Below are positions 48,755 through 58,004 of a stretch of DNA of 64,000 nucleotides, piece after piece. Below the pieces are notes generated by a model, which was given only the letters and a program-made list of their open reading frames with translations, did no database searches and was not told the origin of the DNA. Position 1 is the first letter of the stretch. Every line of letters begins with the position of its first letter. The translations under genes and the position numbers were made by a program. This DNA comes from Leifsonia sp. CL147 (GTDB taxonomy: Bacteria > Actinomycetota > Actinomycetes > Actinomycetales > Microbacteriaceae). The stretch is taken from assembly GCF_900114565.1 (NCBI RefSeq), contig NZ_FOTM01000014.1:38664-102663 (forward strand), in the 5' to 3' direction.

Positions 48755-49507
48755 TCAGTACCAGCCCTGGGACTCCCAGACCGACCAGGCACCGCACGGC
48801 GTTCCGTAGCGACCGGCGACATAGCCCAGACCCCACGTGATCTGAACACCCGCGTCGGTCTGCCACCCCGGGCCCATCTTGCTTCCGGGGAGAGCTTGCG
48901 GGATGCCGTACGCGCCGCTCGGATTGGACGCATTGACACGCCAGCCCGACTCGTGATTCCACAGCTGCACGAGGCAGGAATACTGGTCGTCTCCCCATCC
49001 CCGGTCGTGGACCATCTGGTAGGCGATCGCCTTCGCGGTGCCGGGGTCGGGGACAGGCGCCGAGGGGGCGCCGCTTCCACCCGACGACGACTTGGTCGGC
49101 GTCGGCGCCGGAGTGGGTGTCGGTGTCGGCGTTGGCTTCTGCTTGACCACCAGGGTGTCGCGCGTCACCGTCAAGGCTGCGGACTCGGGCGCCGTCAACG
49201 TCTGGGTCGGAGCGCCGCCGTAACGCGACGATGCGGGGATGTTCTGCTGCGCCTCCGCGTAGGCCGGCGTGGTGGTCGTGCCGGAGAACGGGTCGACCAC
49301 GTTCACCAGCGCGAAGCCCACGGCCGCCGTGAATGCGAATCCCCAGAGGGCGCCCCGCGACCGGATGTGCGGACGCCGGGAACGTCTGAACGCGACGCCG
49401 ACCGGGTTGGCCGGAGTCAGCGGCACGATGTCTGCTGCTTCTCGTCTACCCACGATCACAGAACGATAACGGAGATTCGGTCGAAACCCAAGAATCGAGC
49501 CGGCCAT
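48755..49507 (-). CDS. Secreted lytic-transglycosylase-like protein
   Basis: A 250-residue exported protein. After a basic N-terminus there is one hydrophobic segment (ALWGFAFTAAVGFALVNVV, residues 53-71) that could be a signal or anchor. A Thr/Pro spacer (PTPTPTPTPAPTPTK) leads to a C-terminal lysozyme-like domain: YSCLVQLWNHESGWRVNASN (Glu likely catalytic), SGAYGIPQALPGSKMGPGW and QITWGLGYVAGRYGTP. It should cut or remodel peptidoglycan. The ATG directly follows the stop of the DivIVA-repeat gene; an alternative GTG lies 18 codons later. The link to a DivIVA protein suggests a polar-growth role. Confidence 0.85.
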   Translation of the reverse strand: MAGSILGFRPNLRYRSVIVGRREAADIVPLTPANPVGVAFRRSRRPHIRSRGALWGFAFTAAVGFALVNVVDPFSGTTTTPAYAEAQQNIPASSRYGGAPTQTLTAPESAALTVTRDTLVVKQKPTPTPTPTPAPTPTKSSSGGSGAPSAPVPDPGTAKAIAYQMVHDRGWGDDQYSCLVQLWNHESGWRVNASNPSGAYGIPQALPGSKMGPGWQTDAGVQITWGLGYVAGRYGTPCGAWSVWESQGWY

Positions 49508-50053
49508 TCAGCGAACGGCCAGCATGACATCGGTGACGCTGTCGAGCAGCAGATCGACCTGGACCTCGCGATATCCGCCACGCTGCTCGCGGAAAGTGAC
49601 CGTCCGCACCTCCTCGACACTCATCGGCCGACCGTCCTGGAAATAGCGCACCAGACGGTTCGCGAACCGATCGACGTCGTTGCGGTTGTACCCGAGCGTG
49701 AGGACGTTCACCCGATCGAACCGGTGGCCGGGAGGGCGGTCCAGCCGGTTCAGCACGACCTGCGCCGTGGTGCGCGCCTCCTCGAACCAGCCTGCGTCAC
49801 CGTGCTTCGCCCGCGTCAGCTCCCGCTCGCGCGCCGCGAAGGCGTCTTCGAGTCGCTCGAGCGCCGCATCCACGTGTGTGGTCGAATACCCGCCCTTCGC
49901 CATCGCGAAGGCCACATGGCGGATGTCATCGGCCGTCAGCTCGGGCGTGTCCTGGTCGCCGTCATAGGCGCGGCGCGCCGTCTGCAGGAACTCATCCACC
50001 TGATCGACGTTGTAGCCCCGCTTGGACTTGGGGCTTCGGGGGAAGGTGCTCAC
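49508..50053 (-). CDS. DivIVA-domain repeat protein
   Basis: A 181-residue protein built from repeated DivIVA-type motifs: KRGYNVDQVDEFLQTARRAY at 11-30, KGGYSTTHVDAALERLEDAF, then TLGYNRNDVDRFANRLVRYF and RGGYREVQVDLLLDSVTDVM. Each has G-Y-x(4)-VD, the core of the membrane-curvature-sensing DivIVA segment. The four repeats occur as two alternating pairs. It belongs to the actinobacterial DivIVA-repeat family. Probable GTG start. It follows cdsA in the order rpsB-tsf-pyrH-frr-cdsA, so expression may be tied to growth. Confidence 0.88.
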   Translation of the reverse strand: MSTFPRSPKSKRGYNVDQVDEFLQTARRAYDGDQDTPELTADDIRHVAFAMAKGGYSTTHVDAALERLEDAFAARERELTRAKHGDAGWFEEARTTAQVVLNRLDRPPGHRFDRVNVLTLGYNRNDVDRFANRLVRYFQDGRPMSVEEVRTVTFREQRGGYREVQVDLLLDSVTDVMLAVR

Positions 50054-50065
50054 TCCCCCATTCTG

Positions 50066-51040
50066 TCATCGGAAGACGAGGAAGAGGACGTAGGTGGCCG
50101 CTGCCGAGGGGAGGATGGAGTCGAGCCGGTCGAGGAAGCCGCCATGCCCCGGCAGCCACGAGCTCATGTCCTTGACGCCCAGGTCGCGCTTGATGAGCGA
50201 CTCCGCCAGGTCGCCGGCCGTCGCCGTCAGCAGCAGCACGACACCGAATACGATGCCGAACCACCACGATTCGCCGAGCATGAAAACGGACAGCAGGATG
50301 CCTGCAATGACCGCAGCGGCGGCCGCCCCGGCGAAGCCCTCCCAGGTCTTCTTCGGGCTGATCGTAGGGGCCATCGGGTGCTTGCCCCACGACAGGCCGC
50401 TCACGTACGCCCCGGTGTCCACCGAGACGACGAGGATGAGGAACGCCAGCACCCACCACTCCCCGCCCGGCTCCGCGAGCAGCAGGATCGTGAAGCTGGC
50501 CAGCAGGCTGACGTACAGCTGGACGAAGACGCCCCACAGGACGTCCTTGCCGACCGCTCGCGGACCGCGCCGCGAGCGCGGGACGGCCACCTCCTCCACC
50601 AGTCGCCACACGACGACGACGAAGATGCCGGCCGAAAGCGACACGAGCTGGCCGCCGGCGTGCAGGAAGAACGTCGCCGGCACGATCCCGACCGCTGCGA
50701 CCACGGACGGAATCCGGGGCACCCGTCGCCCGGAGCCCCGGAACGCCTGGACGAGCTCGAAGGTGGCGAAGCCCGCCATCGTCATCCCGAACACCAGGAA
50801 CAGCTCTTTGATGAAGATGAGACTGACCACCACGAGGGCACCGACCGCGAGGCCGATGATCGTCGCGAGGACGAGATTGCGTCCGGTGCGCGCGGCGATC
50901 CGCTCGTTGGTGGCATCGAGCTGCGCCTTGCGCGCCTGAACCTGCCTCTCGAAGTCCGCACGGGTGGCCTGCACCTGGGCGCGGAACTCCTCCCGCGATC
51001 TCGCCTTGCCCCGGCGGCCGGGGCTGCTGTCCTCGCTCAT
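50066..51040 (-). CDS. cdsA: Phosphatidate cytidylyltransferase
   Basis: A 324-residue polytopic membrane enzyme. An N-terminal charged helix (SREEFRAQVQATRADFERQV) precedes several hydrophobic segments. The signature is complete near the C-terminus: ESLIKRDLGVKDMSSWLPGH, then GGFLDRLDSI with the two catalytic Asp. It makes CDP-diacylglycerol from phosphatidic acid and CTP. It starts 3 bp after the frr stop, in the conserved frr-cdsA order. Confidence 0.95.
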   Translation of the reverse strand: MSEDSSPGRRGKARSREEFRAQVQATRADFERQVQARKAQLDATNERIAARTGRNLVLATIIGLAVGALVVVSLIFIKELFLVFGMTMAGFATFELVQAFRGSGRRVPRIPSVVAAVGIVPATFFLHAGGQLVSLSAGIFVVVVWRLVEEVAVPRSRRGPRAVGKDVLWGVFVQLYVSLLASFTILLLAEPGGEWWVLAFLILVVSVDTGAYVSGLSWGKHPMAPTISPKKTWEGFAGAAAAAVIAGILLSVFMLGESWWFGIVFGVVLLLTATAGDLAESLIKRDLGVKDMSSWLPGHGGFLDRLDSILPSAAATYVLFLVFR

Positions 51041-51043
51041 CGG

Positions 51044-51598
51044 CTAGACCTCGAGAAGTTCGGCTTCCTTGCGCTTCAACGCCTCGTCGACGGCGTCGAC
51101 GTGCGTACGCGTGATGGTCTCGAGCTCCTTCTCGGCCCGTGCCAGCTCGTCCTCGCCGATCTCGCCCTTCAGCGCATCCAGCTCGTCCTTTGAGCGGCGG
51201 CGGATGTTGCGGAGAGCGACCTTGGCGTCCTCGCCCTTGCCGCGCACGATCTTGACGAACTCCTTGCGGCGATCCTCGGTGAGCTCGGGCAGCGTGACCC
51301 GGACGATCTCGCCGTCGTTGCCGACGTTCGCCGACAGGTTCGGCATGTTGACGATCGCCTTCTCGATCTCCTTGAGCGCGGACTTGTCGTACGGCGTCAC
51401 CAGGAGCACCCGCGCCTCCGGGTTCTGCAGCCCGGCCAGCTGCGCGAGGGGCGTCGGCGAGCCGTAGTAGTCCACGAGCACCTTCTGGAACAGAGTCGGA
51501 TTCGCCCGGCCCGCGCTCACGGTGCCGAATTCCTCCTTAGCCGCGTCCACGGTCTTGCTCATGCGCTGACGGGCGTCGGAAATCACATCCGCGATCAC
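51044..51598 (-). CDS. frr: Ribosome recycling factor
   Basis: A 184-residue RRF. Family blocks are [40 protein letters not shown], and [20 protein letters not shown] with [17 protein letters not shown]. With EF-G it splits post-termination ribosomes. It lies between pyrH and cdsA; the start follows the standard [20 protein letters not shown]. Confidence 0.97.
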   Translation of the reverse strand: MIADVISDARQRMSKTVDAAKEEFGTVSAGRANPTLFQKVLVDYYGSPTPLAQLAGLQNPEARVLLVTPYDKSALKEIEKAIVNMPNLSANVGNDGEIVRVTLPELTEDRRKEFVKIVRGKGEDAKVALRNIRRRSKDELDALKGEIGEDELARAEKELETITRTHVDAVDEALKRKEAELLEV

Positions 51599-51655
51599 GG
51601 TGTCTCCTTGTTCATCGGTGGGTCGCTGTCTAGTCTATTGCGCGCCTCGCGCCGC

Positions 51656-52384
51656 TCAGCCGAGCAGTGTCCCGATCTCGGCGCCGAGCAGGGCGGCGGT
51701 GACGTTGCCCGCCGGCTCGATCCCGAAGATCCGCATGGGCATCCCGTTGTCCATGCACAGGCTGAGAGCGGTGGAGTCGACCGCCTTCAGGTTCTGCTGC
51801 AGCGCCTCCTGGTGCGAGATCTGCTCGATCTTGCGGGCGTCCGGATTGGTACGCGGGTCGGCGTCGTACATCCCGTCCACGCCGTTCTTGGCGACGAGGA
51901 CGACATCGGCGCTGATCTCGAGCGCGCGCTGCGCGGCCACCGTGTCGGTCGAGAAGTACGGCAGGCCGGCGCCCGCGCCGAAGATCACGACGCGGCCCTT
52001 CTCGAGGTGCCGCTCTGCGCGGCGAGGGATGTACGGCTCGGCCACCTGGGTCATCGCGATCGCGGACTGGACGCGCGTCTCGGCGCCCGCCTGCTCCAGG
52101 AAGTCCTGGAGGGCCAGCGCGTTCATGACGGTCCCGAGCATCCCCATGTAGTCGGCGCGCCCGCGGTCCATGCCGCGCTGCGAGAGCTCGGCGCCGCGGA
52201 AGAAGTTGCCTCCGCCGACGACGATGGCGATCTCGACGTCCTCGGCCGCCTGCGCGATCTCACGCGCGATGCCGCTGACGACGTCCGGGTTGACGCCCAG
52301 CTGGCCGGCGCCGAACGCCTCGCCCGAGAGCTTGAGAAGGACCCTGCGTCGCTGTGCTGGATGTCTCTGAGTGGCTGCCGACAT
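51656..52384 (-). CDS. pyrH: Uridylate kinase
   Basis: A 242-residue UMP kinase of the amino-acid-kinase fold. Marks are [60 protein letters not shown] and [20 protein letters not shown]. It converts UMP to UDP. AAGGA precedes the ATG at a usual distance. It follows tsf and its terminator, so transcription may restart here; a 57-bp gap precedes frr. Confidence 0.97.
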   Translation of the reverse strand: MSAATQRHPAQRRRVLLKLSGEAFGAGQLGVNPDVVSGIAREIAQAAEDVEIAIVVGGGNFFRGAELSQRGMDRGRADYMGMLGTVMNALALQDFLEQAGAETRVQSAIAMTQVAEPYIPRRAERHLEKGRVVIFGAGAGLPYFSTDTVAAQRALEISADVVLVAKNGVDGMYDADPRTNPDARKIEQISHQEALQQNLKAVDSTALSLCMDNGMPMRIFGIEPAGNVTAALLGAEIGTLLG

Positions 52385-52465
52385 GCGTGAGGAGCGTCCT
52401 TCCGTGTGGTTCTGATTAACGCTAGTGGGTGCGCGCGGGAGCCGGAGAGCGTCCCGCGCACAGAA

Positions 52466-52501
52466 AAGGAGTCCGGATCGTTGTCACGATCCGGACTCCT
52501 T
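52466..52501 (-). terminator. Intrinsic terminator after tsf
   Basis: A perfect 16-bp stem (AAGGAGTCCGGATCGT and its complement) with a 4-base loop lies 11 bp past the tsf stop on the minus strand and is followed by TTTTCTG, as in a rho-independent terminator. Some read-through into pyrH would be needed if rpsB and pyrH share a transcript. Confidence 0.9.
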
Positions 52502-52511
52502 CATCGTCTGC

Positions 52512-53342
52512 TTACGCGCCGACCTTGAACCGGGCGAAGCCGGAGACGGTGAGACCCGAATCCTTCAGCACCTGGGCGATGGTCAGCTTGTTGTCGCGGG
52601 CGTACTCCTGCTCGAGCAGGGCGACCTGCTTGAAGTAGGCGCCGAGACGACCCTCGATGATCTTCGGGAGCGCGGCCTCGGGCTTGCCCTCGTTGCGCGA
52701 GATCTCCTCGACGATGCGACGCTCGTTCTCGACCTCGTCGGCCGGGACGTCCTCGCGGGTGAGGTAGGTCGGGTTGGCGAACGAGATGTGCTGCGCGATG
52801 CTGCGAGCGGTCTCCGCGTCGCCACCGGCGTAGCCGACGACGACACCGACCTGCGGCGGCAGATCCTTGGAGGTCTTGTGCAGGTAGATCGCGAAGTTCT
52901 CGCCGTTGACGACGGCGATGCGGCGGAGCTCCACCTTCTCGCCGAGGATGGCGGCCTCGTCACCGATGAGCTCGGCGACGGTCTGGCTGCCGGCGAGGGC
53001 CGCGAGGCCCTCCTCGACCGTGGCCGCGCCGGCGGCTGCGACCGCGTCGAGCACCTTCTCGGAGAGGGCGATGAACTTCTCGCCCTTCGCGACGAAGTCG
53101 GTCTCGCAGGCGAGCTCGATCATCGTGGCGGTGCCGTTGCCGTTCTCCTTGGCCGCGACGAGGCCTTCGCTCGTGGAGCGGTCGGCGCGCTTCGCGTTGC
53201 CCTTCGCACCCTTCAGGCGCAGGATCTCGGTGGCCTTCTCGATGTCGCCATCGGCCTCCTCGAGCGCCTTCTTGGTGTCGACCATGCCCGTGCCGAGCTG
53301 CTCACGGAGTGACTTGATGTCGGCGATGCTGATGTTTGCCAT
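52512..53342 (-). CDS. tsf: Translation elongation factor Ts
   Basis: A 276-residue EF-Ts. It starts MANISIADIKSLREQLGTGM; the UBA-like N-terminal domain (VDTKKALEEADGDIEKATEI) and the ENGNGTATMIELACETDFVA core are standard. It recycles EF-Tu from GDP to GTP. It follows rpsB by 47 bp and is followed by a strong terminator. Confidence 0.97.
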   Translation of the reverse strand: MANISIADIKSLREQLGTGMVDTKKALEEADGDIEKATEILRLKGAKGNAKRADRSTSEGLVAAKENGNGTATMIELACETDFVAKGEKFIALSEKVLDAVAAAGAATVEEGLAALAGSQTVAELIGDEAAILGEKVELRRIAVVNGENFAIYLHKTSKDLPPQVGVVVGYAGGDAETARSIAQHISFANPTYLTREDVPADEVENERRIVEEISRNEGKPEAALPKIIEGRLGAYFKQVALLEQEYARDNKLTIAQVLKDSGLTVSGFARFKVGA

Positions 53343-53389
53343 GTTCTGACTGGAACCTTCTTCTACTCGAAGACTTCTGGGGGACGCGA

Positions 53390-54379
53390 TTACTCGGACT
53401 CGGCGTCCGCGTCGGCGGCGACGGCCTCGACGGCCGGCTCGACCTCGGTGACCTCGGCGGCCTCGACCTCGGTGGCGGCAGCCTCGGTGGACTCGTCCTC
53501 GACGGCCACAACCTCGGCGATGGCCTCGCCCTCGGCGACGACCTCGGCCGAATCCGCCTTGGCCTCAGCCAGGTCTGCGTCGGCCGCCTTGGTGGTCTCG
53601 GCGCTCGCCTGGACCTCGTCGGAGGTCTGCAGGAGCTCCTGCTCCCACTCGGCCAGCGGCTCGGCGGGCTCTGCGCCCTCTTCCGGCTTCTGGTGACGCT
53701 GGATGAGGCCCTCGGCCGCGGCGTCGGCCACGATGCGGGTCAGCAGGGTGACGGAGCGGATCGCGTCGTCGTTGCCCGGGATGGGGTACTGGACCTCGTC
53801 CGGGTCGCAGTTCGTGTCGAGGATGCCGATGACCGGGATGCCGAGCTTCTTGGCCTCGTCGATCGCGAGGTGCTCCTTCTTGGTGTCGACCACCCAGAGC
53901 GCGCTCGGCGTCTTGCTGAGGTTGCGGATGCCGCCCAGCGACTTGTGGAGCTTGTCCAGCTCCCGCTTCTTGATGAGCAGCTCCTTCTTGGTGAAGCCGC
54001 TCGTGGTGCCCTCGAAGTCGAGCTCCTCGAGCTCCTTCATGCGCGCGAGGCGCTTGGACACGGTCGAGAAGTTGGTCAGCAGGCCACCCAGCCAGCGCTG
54101 GTTGACGTAGGGCTGGCCGACGCGGGTCGCCTGCTCGGCGATCGCCTGCTGGGCCTGCTTCTTGGTGCCGACGAAGAGGATCGTGCCGCCGTGGGCGACG
54201 GTCTCGCGGACGAAGTCGTACGTCTTGTCGATGTACGCCAGCGACTGCTGGAGGTCGATGATGTAGCTGCCCGAGCGCTCGGTGAGGATGAAGCGCTTCA
54301 TCTTCGGGTTCCAGCGGCGGGTCTGGTGTCCGAAGTGGACGCCGCTGTCGAGCAGCTGGCGCATGGTGACGACGGCCAT
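53390..54379 (-). CDS. rpsB: 30S ribosomal protein S2
   Basis: A 329-residue S2. The core reads [40 protein letters not shown] and [20 protein letters not shown]. After about residue 245 there is an acidic extension of roughly 80 residues ([20 protein letters not shown]) that is longer than in most bacteria. The ATG is set by AAAAGGAG 8 nt upstream; longer open frames upstream have no such site. It starts the rpsB-tsf unit. Confidence 0.97.
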   Translation of the reverse strand: MAVVTMRQLLDSGVHFGHQTRRWNPKMKRFILTERSGSYIIDLQQSLAYIDKTYDFVRETVAHGGTILFVGTKKQAQQAIAEQATRVGQPYVNQRWLGGLLTNFSTVSKRLARMKELEELDFEGTTSGFTKKELLIKKRELDKLHKSLGGIRNLSKTPSALWVVDTKKEHLAIDEAKKLGIPVIGILDTNCDPDEVQYPIPGNDDAIRSVTLLTRIVADAAAEGLIQRHQKPEEGAEPAEPLAEWEQELLQTSDEVQASAETTKAADADLAEAKADSAEVVAEGEAIAEVVAVEDESTEAAATEVEAAEVTEVEPAVEAVAADADAESE

Positions 54380-54557
54380 TGCCGTTCTCCTTTTGTTGCG
54401 GTTGTCTGCGACGGCCGGCGGCCGCCACTCCTGGTGCCCCGCGCGCATCCGCATCCCTCCGCTCGCACGACTGCCGCCGTGAGAATGGGTGGGAGACCGG
54501 TGGATGCGCGCCCCACCCCGACCAGCAGAACCGGCAGGGCGTTCGGGCACGCGTAGT

Positions 54558-54576
54558 CACTCCGATCAGCGGAGTG
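54558..54576. other. Small hairpin between the MFS stop and rpsB
   Basis: CACTCCG and CGGAGTG pair around a 5-base loop. The hairpin lies between the MFS transporter stop and rpsB on the same strand, 180 bp upstream of the rpsB ATG. It may end the MFS transcript or belong to the rpsB leader; neither reading has a T run to support it. Confidence 0.35.
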
Positions 54577-54603
54577 CTTCAGACATCGTAGCAGGAAGCC
54601 GGA

Positions 54604-56106
54604 CTAGGCCGAGTCGCCGCTGGAGCGCACCTGGACCCCGCGCGCGCGACCACCCGCCTCGCGGAACAGCGTCTCGGCGTGCTCCAGTGCCATCCCGTTC
54701 GTCTCCGGGATCTTGAAGAAGACGAAGAAGAACGACAGCGCGGCGAAGACGGCGTACATGCCGTACGTGAACGGCAGCGAGAAGTCGGACATCGCCGGAA
54801 AGGAGACCGTCACGAGGAAGTTGGCCACCCACTGTGCGGCGGCCGCGACCCCCAGCGCCTTCCCGCGGATCCGGGTCGGGAAGATCTCTCCCAGAAGCAC
54901 CCAGACAAGCGGCCCCCAGGAGGCGCCGAAGCAGACCACGAACACGTTGGCCGCCACCAGGGCGATCGGCCCCCAGGGGCTCGGGAGGGACACGGCTCCC
55001 CCCTGCTTGACGGCGAACGCGAACGACAGGGCCATGACGCCGAGCGAGAGCGCCATCCCGACGGACCCGGTGAGCAGAATCGGCCTCCGGCCCACGCGGT
55101 CCACCAGGAGGATCGCCACGATCGTGACCAGCACGTTGGTGATGGAGGTGATCACGGTGATGAGGAGCGAATTGCTCTCGGTGAACCCCACCGCCCGCCA
55201 GAGTGTCGTGGAGTAGTAGAAGATCACGTTGATGCCGACGAACTGCTGGAACACCGACAGGATGATCCCGATCCAGACGATCGGCTTGAGGCCGAGCCGG
55301 TTTCCCGCGAGTGTGGCCTTCGCGCCCTCCTTGTCCTCCTCGATGGCGCGCTGGATGTCCCCGATCTGCCGGTCGACGTCGTCCTCCGGCACCAGGGTCG
55401 TGAAGATGCTGCGGGCCTCGTCGCGACGGCCCGTGGCGAGCAGGAACCGCGGAGACTCGGGCAGCGTCAGCGCCAGGATGCCGTAGACGACCGACGGGAT
55501 GACGCCGACGAGGAACATCCACCTCCAGGCCTCGAGCCCGAGCCAGAGCTGATCGTCGGCAGAGCCCGCCACCCCGGCGAGGAGCGCGTCGGAGAGCAGC
55601 GCCACGAAGATTCCGACGGTGATCGCGAGCTGCTGCAATGAGGCGAGACGCCCACGTGCCTGCCGCGGCGAGATCTCCGCGATGTAGGCGGGCGCGACGA
55701 CGGAGGCGATCCCGATGCCCAGACCGCCGACGATACGCCAGAAGCCCAGGTCCCAGGCCGAGAACGCGAGACCGGCTCCGACGGAGCTGGCCAGGAAGAG
55801 GATCGCGCCGATCAGCATGACGCGCAGGCGTCCCCAGCGATCGGCCAGCCGGCCGGCGGCGAAGGCGCCGACCGCGCAGCCCAGGAGGGCGATGGCGACG
55901 ATGAAGCCGGTGACGACGGCGTTCAGCGCGAAGTTGTGCTGCACCGAGTTGACCGCGCCGTTGATGACGGACGAGTCGAAGCCGAACAGGAACCCGCCGA
56001 CGGCCGCGGCGATCGCGAGTCCCGTGACCCTCCTCCGCATCGCCGGGGTCGGCCGTGGTGCGTTCTCGTCCGTCGTTACGGTTGCGTTCCTGCTCTCGTC
56101 AGCCAT
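54604..56106 (-). CDS. Sugar-porter family MFS transporter
   Basis: A 500-residue, 12-helix MFS protein of the sugar-porter family. Signatures are GGFLFGFDSSVINGAVNSVQ, ADRWGRLRVMLIGAILFLAS, PESPRFLLATGRRDEARSIF, QQFVGINVIFYYSTTLWRAV, VDRVGRRPILLTGSVGMALS and the final PETNGMALEHAE. It should import a sugar by proton symport; the sugar cannot be told from sequence. The ATG has AGAGGGA upstream. It stands apart from the ribosomal genes. Confidence 0.93.
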   Translation of the reverse strand: MADESRNATVTTDENAPRPTPAMRRRVTGLAIAAAVGGFLFGFDSSVINGAVNSVQHNFALNAVVTGFIVAIALLGCAVGAFAAGRLADRWGRLRVMLIGAILFLASSVGAGLAFSAWDLGFWRIVGGLGIGIASVVAPAYIAEISPRQARGRLASLQQLAITVGIFVALLSDALLAGVAGSADDQLWLGLEAWRWMFLVGVIPSVVYGILALTLPESPRFLLATGRRDEARSIFTTLVPEDDVDRQIGDIQRAIEEDKEGAKATLAGNRLGLKPIVWIGIILSVFQQFVGINVIFYYSTTLWRAVGFTESNSLLITVITSITNVLVTIVAILLVDRVGRRPILLTGSVGMALSLGVMALSFAFAVKQGGAVSLPSPWGPIALVAANVFVVCFGASWGPLVWVLLGEIFPTRIRGKALGVAAAAQWVANFLVTVSFPAMSDFSLPFTYGMYAVFAALSFFFVFFKIPETNGMALEHAETLFREAGGRARGVQVRSSGDSA

Positions 56107-56386
56107 GTCATCCCTCTTCGCGTCGCGCCCCCGCCGTTCGCGGCGCCCGGTGTGGGCGCCGCCCGGGGCAGACGTCACGGTACGCCCCGATCTCGCACCG
56201 GAGAAGCGCCGGGGTGCCGGGGTGAAGTGGTGCTGGGGGTGGAGTGCTGCTCACAGGGCGCAGGATGCGGGAGTTGTCCACGGACTCTGGGCGAAGCGGT
56301 CGTTCGATGCCGAGGCGGAGGCAGGCTGGTCGAATCGGCCCGGGCCACGCGGGAGCGGGCGATCAAGTGGAAGGTAGGGGGCCGGG

Positions 56387-56971
56387 ATGCGGCTGACAAG
56401 AGTGGTGGAGCGTGCCGCAGGCGGGGTGTCGACCTTCATCCTCCTCGTGTTGTCGGTCGCAGGGACGCCTGCGAGCGCCGCGGCGGAATGGCGAGACGCT
56501 GGCGCGACTGCACTGGTCGACACCGCCTCCCTCCGCTCAGCCGAGTTGCCGGACGCGGCACCGCGATGGGAGTGGCCGCTGGCATCGCCTTCGCTGACGG
56601 CTCCCTACGCCGCCCCTGCGACCCGTTACACGGCTGGGCACCGCGGCATCGATCTATCCGCTGTCAGGGGCACGCCGGTGAGTGCGCCGGACGATGCGGT
56701 GGTCCGCTTCGCCGGCGTCGTCGTCGATCGGCCGGTGCTGACCTTGGATCACGGGGGCGGCATCCTCTCGAGCTACGAGCCGGTCGTGTCGGAGCTGCCC
56801 ATGGGCACCGCGGTCGCACGAGGCTCTGTCGTGGGTGCTGTCGCCGGCGGCGGGCACTGCCAGGCGGCGTGCCTGCACGTCGGCGTGCGAGTGGAGGGCG
56901 AGTACGTCTCGCCACTGCTCTTCTTCGCTCGGGTGCCGCCGGCGATCCTCCTCCCCCTCGGAAGTCGATGA
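56387..56971 (+). CDS. Secreted M23-family protein, catalytic residues partly lost
   Basis: A 194-residue exported protein. The signal peptide (STFILLVLSVAGTPASAAAE) is clear. The M23 (LytM) domain keeps His85 and Asp89 of the zinc site in AGHRGIDLSA and His164 in the HxH-equivalent CLHVGVR. The first His of that pair is replaced by Cys162, and the YGH-type His region reads ILSSYEPV. So zinc binding may remain, but catalysis is doubtful, as in other regulatory LytM proteins. It lies between rpsB-side genes and xerC, a common actinobacterial order, and converges on xerC. Confidence 0.85.
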   Translation: MRLTRVVERAAGGVSTFILLVLSVAGTPASAAAEWRDAGATALVDTASLRSAELPDAAPRWEWPLASPSLTAPYAAPATRYTAGHRGIDLSAVRGTPVSAPDDAVVRFAGVVVDRPVLTLDHGGGILSSYEPVVSELPMGTAVARGSVVGAVAGGGHCQAACLHVGVRVEGEYVSPLLFFARVPPAILLPLGSR

Positions 56972-56978
56972 CAGAGCC

Positions 56979-57974
56979 TCACGCCCGCGGGTGCGCCAGG
57001 CGGTAGGCCTCCTTGAGGCGTTCGGTGGAGACGTGGGTGTAGATCTGCGTGGTGCCGAGGCTCGCGTGTCCGAGGAGTTCCTGCACAGCACGGAGGTCGG
57101 CTCCCCCGTCGAGGAGGTGCGTGGCAGCGGTGTGGCGGAGGGCGTGGGGTCCGGAGGGACCGCGGCCAGGGATATCGGCCAGGAGCCCGGCCACCAGCTG
57201 GTAGACCGCGCGGGTCCCCAGGCGCGCTCCCCGGGTTCCGAGGAACAGGGCAGGACCCGACGCCGGCACGGCGAAACGCGGTCGCCCTTCGCGCAGCCAG
57301 GTGCGGAGTGCTCGCAGCGCCGGGACCCCGAACGGGACCACTCGTTCCTTCGATCCTTTGCCGATCACGCGCACCGTCAGCCGATCGAGGTCGACATCGT
57401 CGACGTCGAGTCCGGTGAGCTCGGAAACGCGGATCCCGGCCGCGTAGAGCAGTTCGATCACGGCGACATCCCGCACGGATCCCGGGTCTCCATCGGCTGC
57501 CCGCGCGGCCAGCGACTCCAGGATGCCGTCCATCTGCTCGCGGTTGATCACCCGAGGGAGGGTCTTGTCCGCCTTCGGCGCCCGGAGCCGCGCGGCGGCA
57601 TCCGCAGGCTCGCCGGTCCCATCGGTCGCGTCGGCGACGCGTGCCAGCCATGTGCTGAATCCCCGCGCCGACGCCGAGCGACGGGCGAGCGTCGCCTTGG
57701 CCAGTCCGCGCTGGGAGCCCTCCCACAGCCAGTCGCGATACAGGTCGAGCGTGAGTCCCGCAGGAGTCTCCACGCCCCGTTCGCTCGCGAACGCGGCGAG
57801 CGCCGCCAGGTCCGCCCGGTATGCGCGGATCGTCTGAGGCGAGTACCCCCGCTCCACCCGCAGGTGACTCTCGTACTGCTCGATGGCGGACGACAGATTC
57901 ACCTGTTCAGCTTCGCCCCGCCCGTCGTCCTTATCCGTCAGCGACGCGCCCGGAGGGTTCTCCGCAGCGGGCAC
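56979..57974 (-). CDS. xerC: Tyrosine recombinase XerC
   Basis: A 331-residue tyrosine recombinase. The N-terminal SAM-like domain ([20 protein letters not shown]) precedes the catalytic core. Active-site residues are Arg in [17 protein letters not shown], Lys in [13 protein letters not shown]-x2-R in [14 protein letters not shown], His in [15 protein letters not shown] and the Tyr of that block. It resolves chromosome dimers at dif with XerD. About 20 extra residues precede the conserved N-terminus. Probable GTG start. Confidence 0.95.
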   Translation of the reverse strand: MPAAENPPGASLTDKDDGRGEAEQVNLSSAIEQYESHLRVERGYSPQTIRAYRADLAALAAFASERGVETPAGLTLDLYRDWLWEGSQRGLAKATLARRSASARGFSTWLARVADATDGTGEPADAAARLRAPKADKTLPRVINREQMDGILESLAARAADGDPGSVRDVAVIELLYAAGIRVSELTGLDVDDVDLDRLTVRVIGKGSKERVVPFGVPALRALRTWLREGRPRFAVPASGPALFLGTRGARLGTRAVYQLVAGLLADIPGRGPSGPHALRHTAATHLLDGGADLRAVQELLGHASLGTTQIYTHVSTERLKEAYRLAHPRA

Positions 57975-58004
57975 GGGCGATGAAGACCGCAGTATCGCGA
58001 GTAG

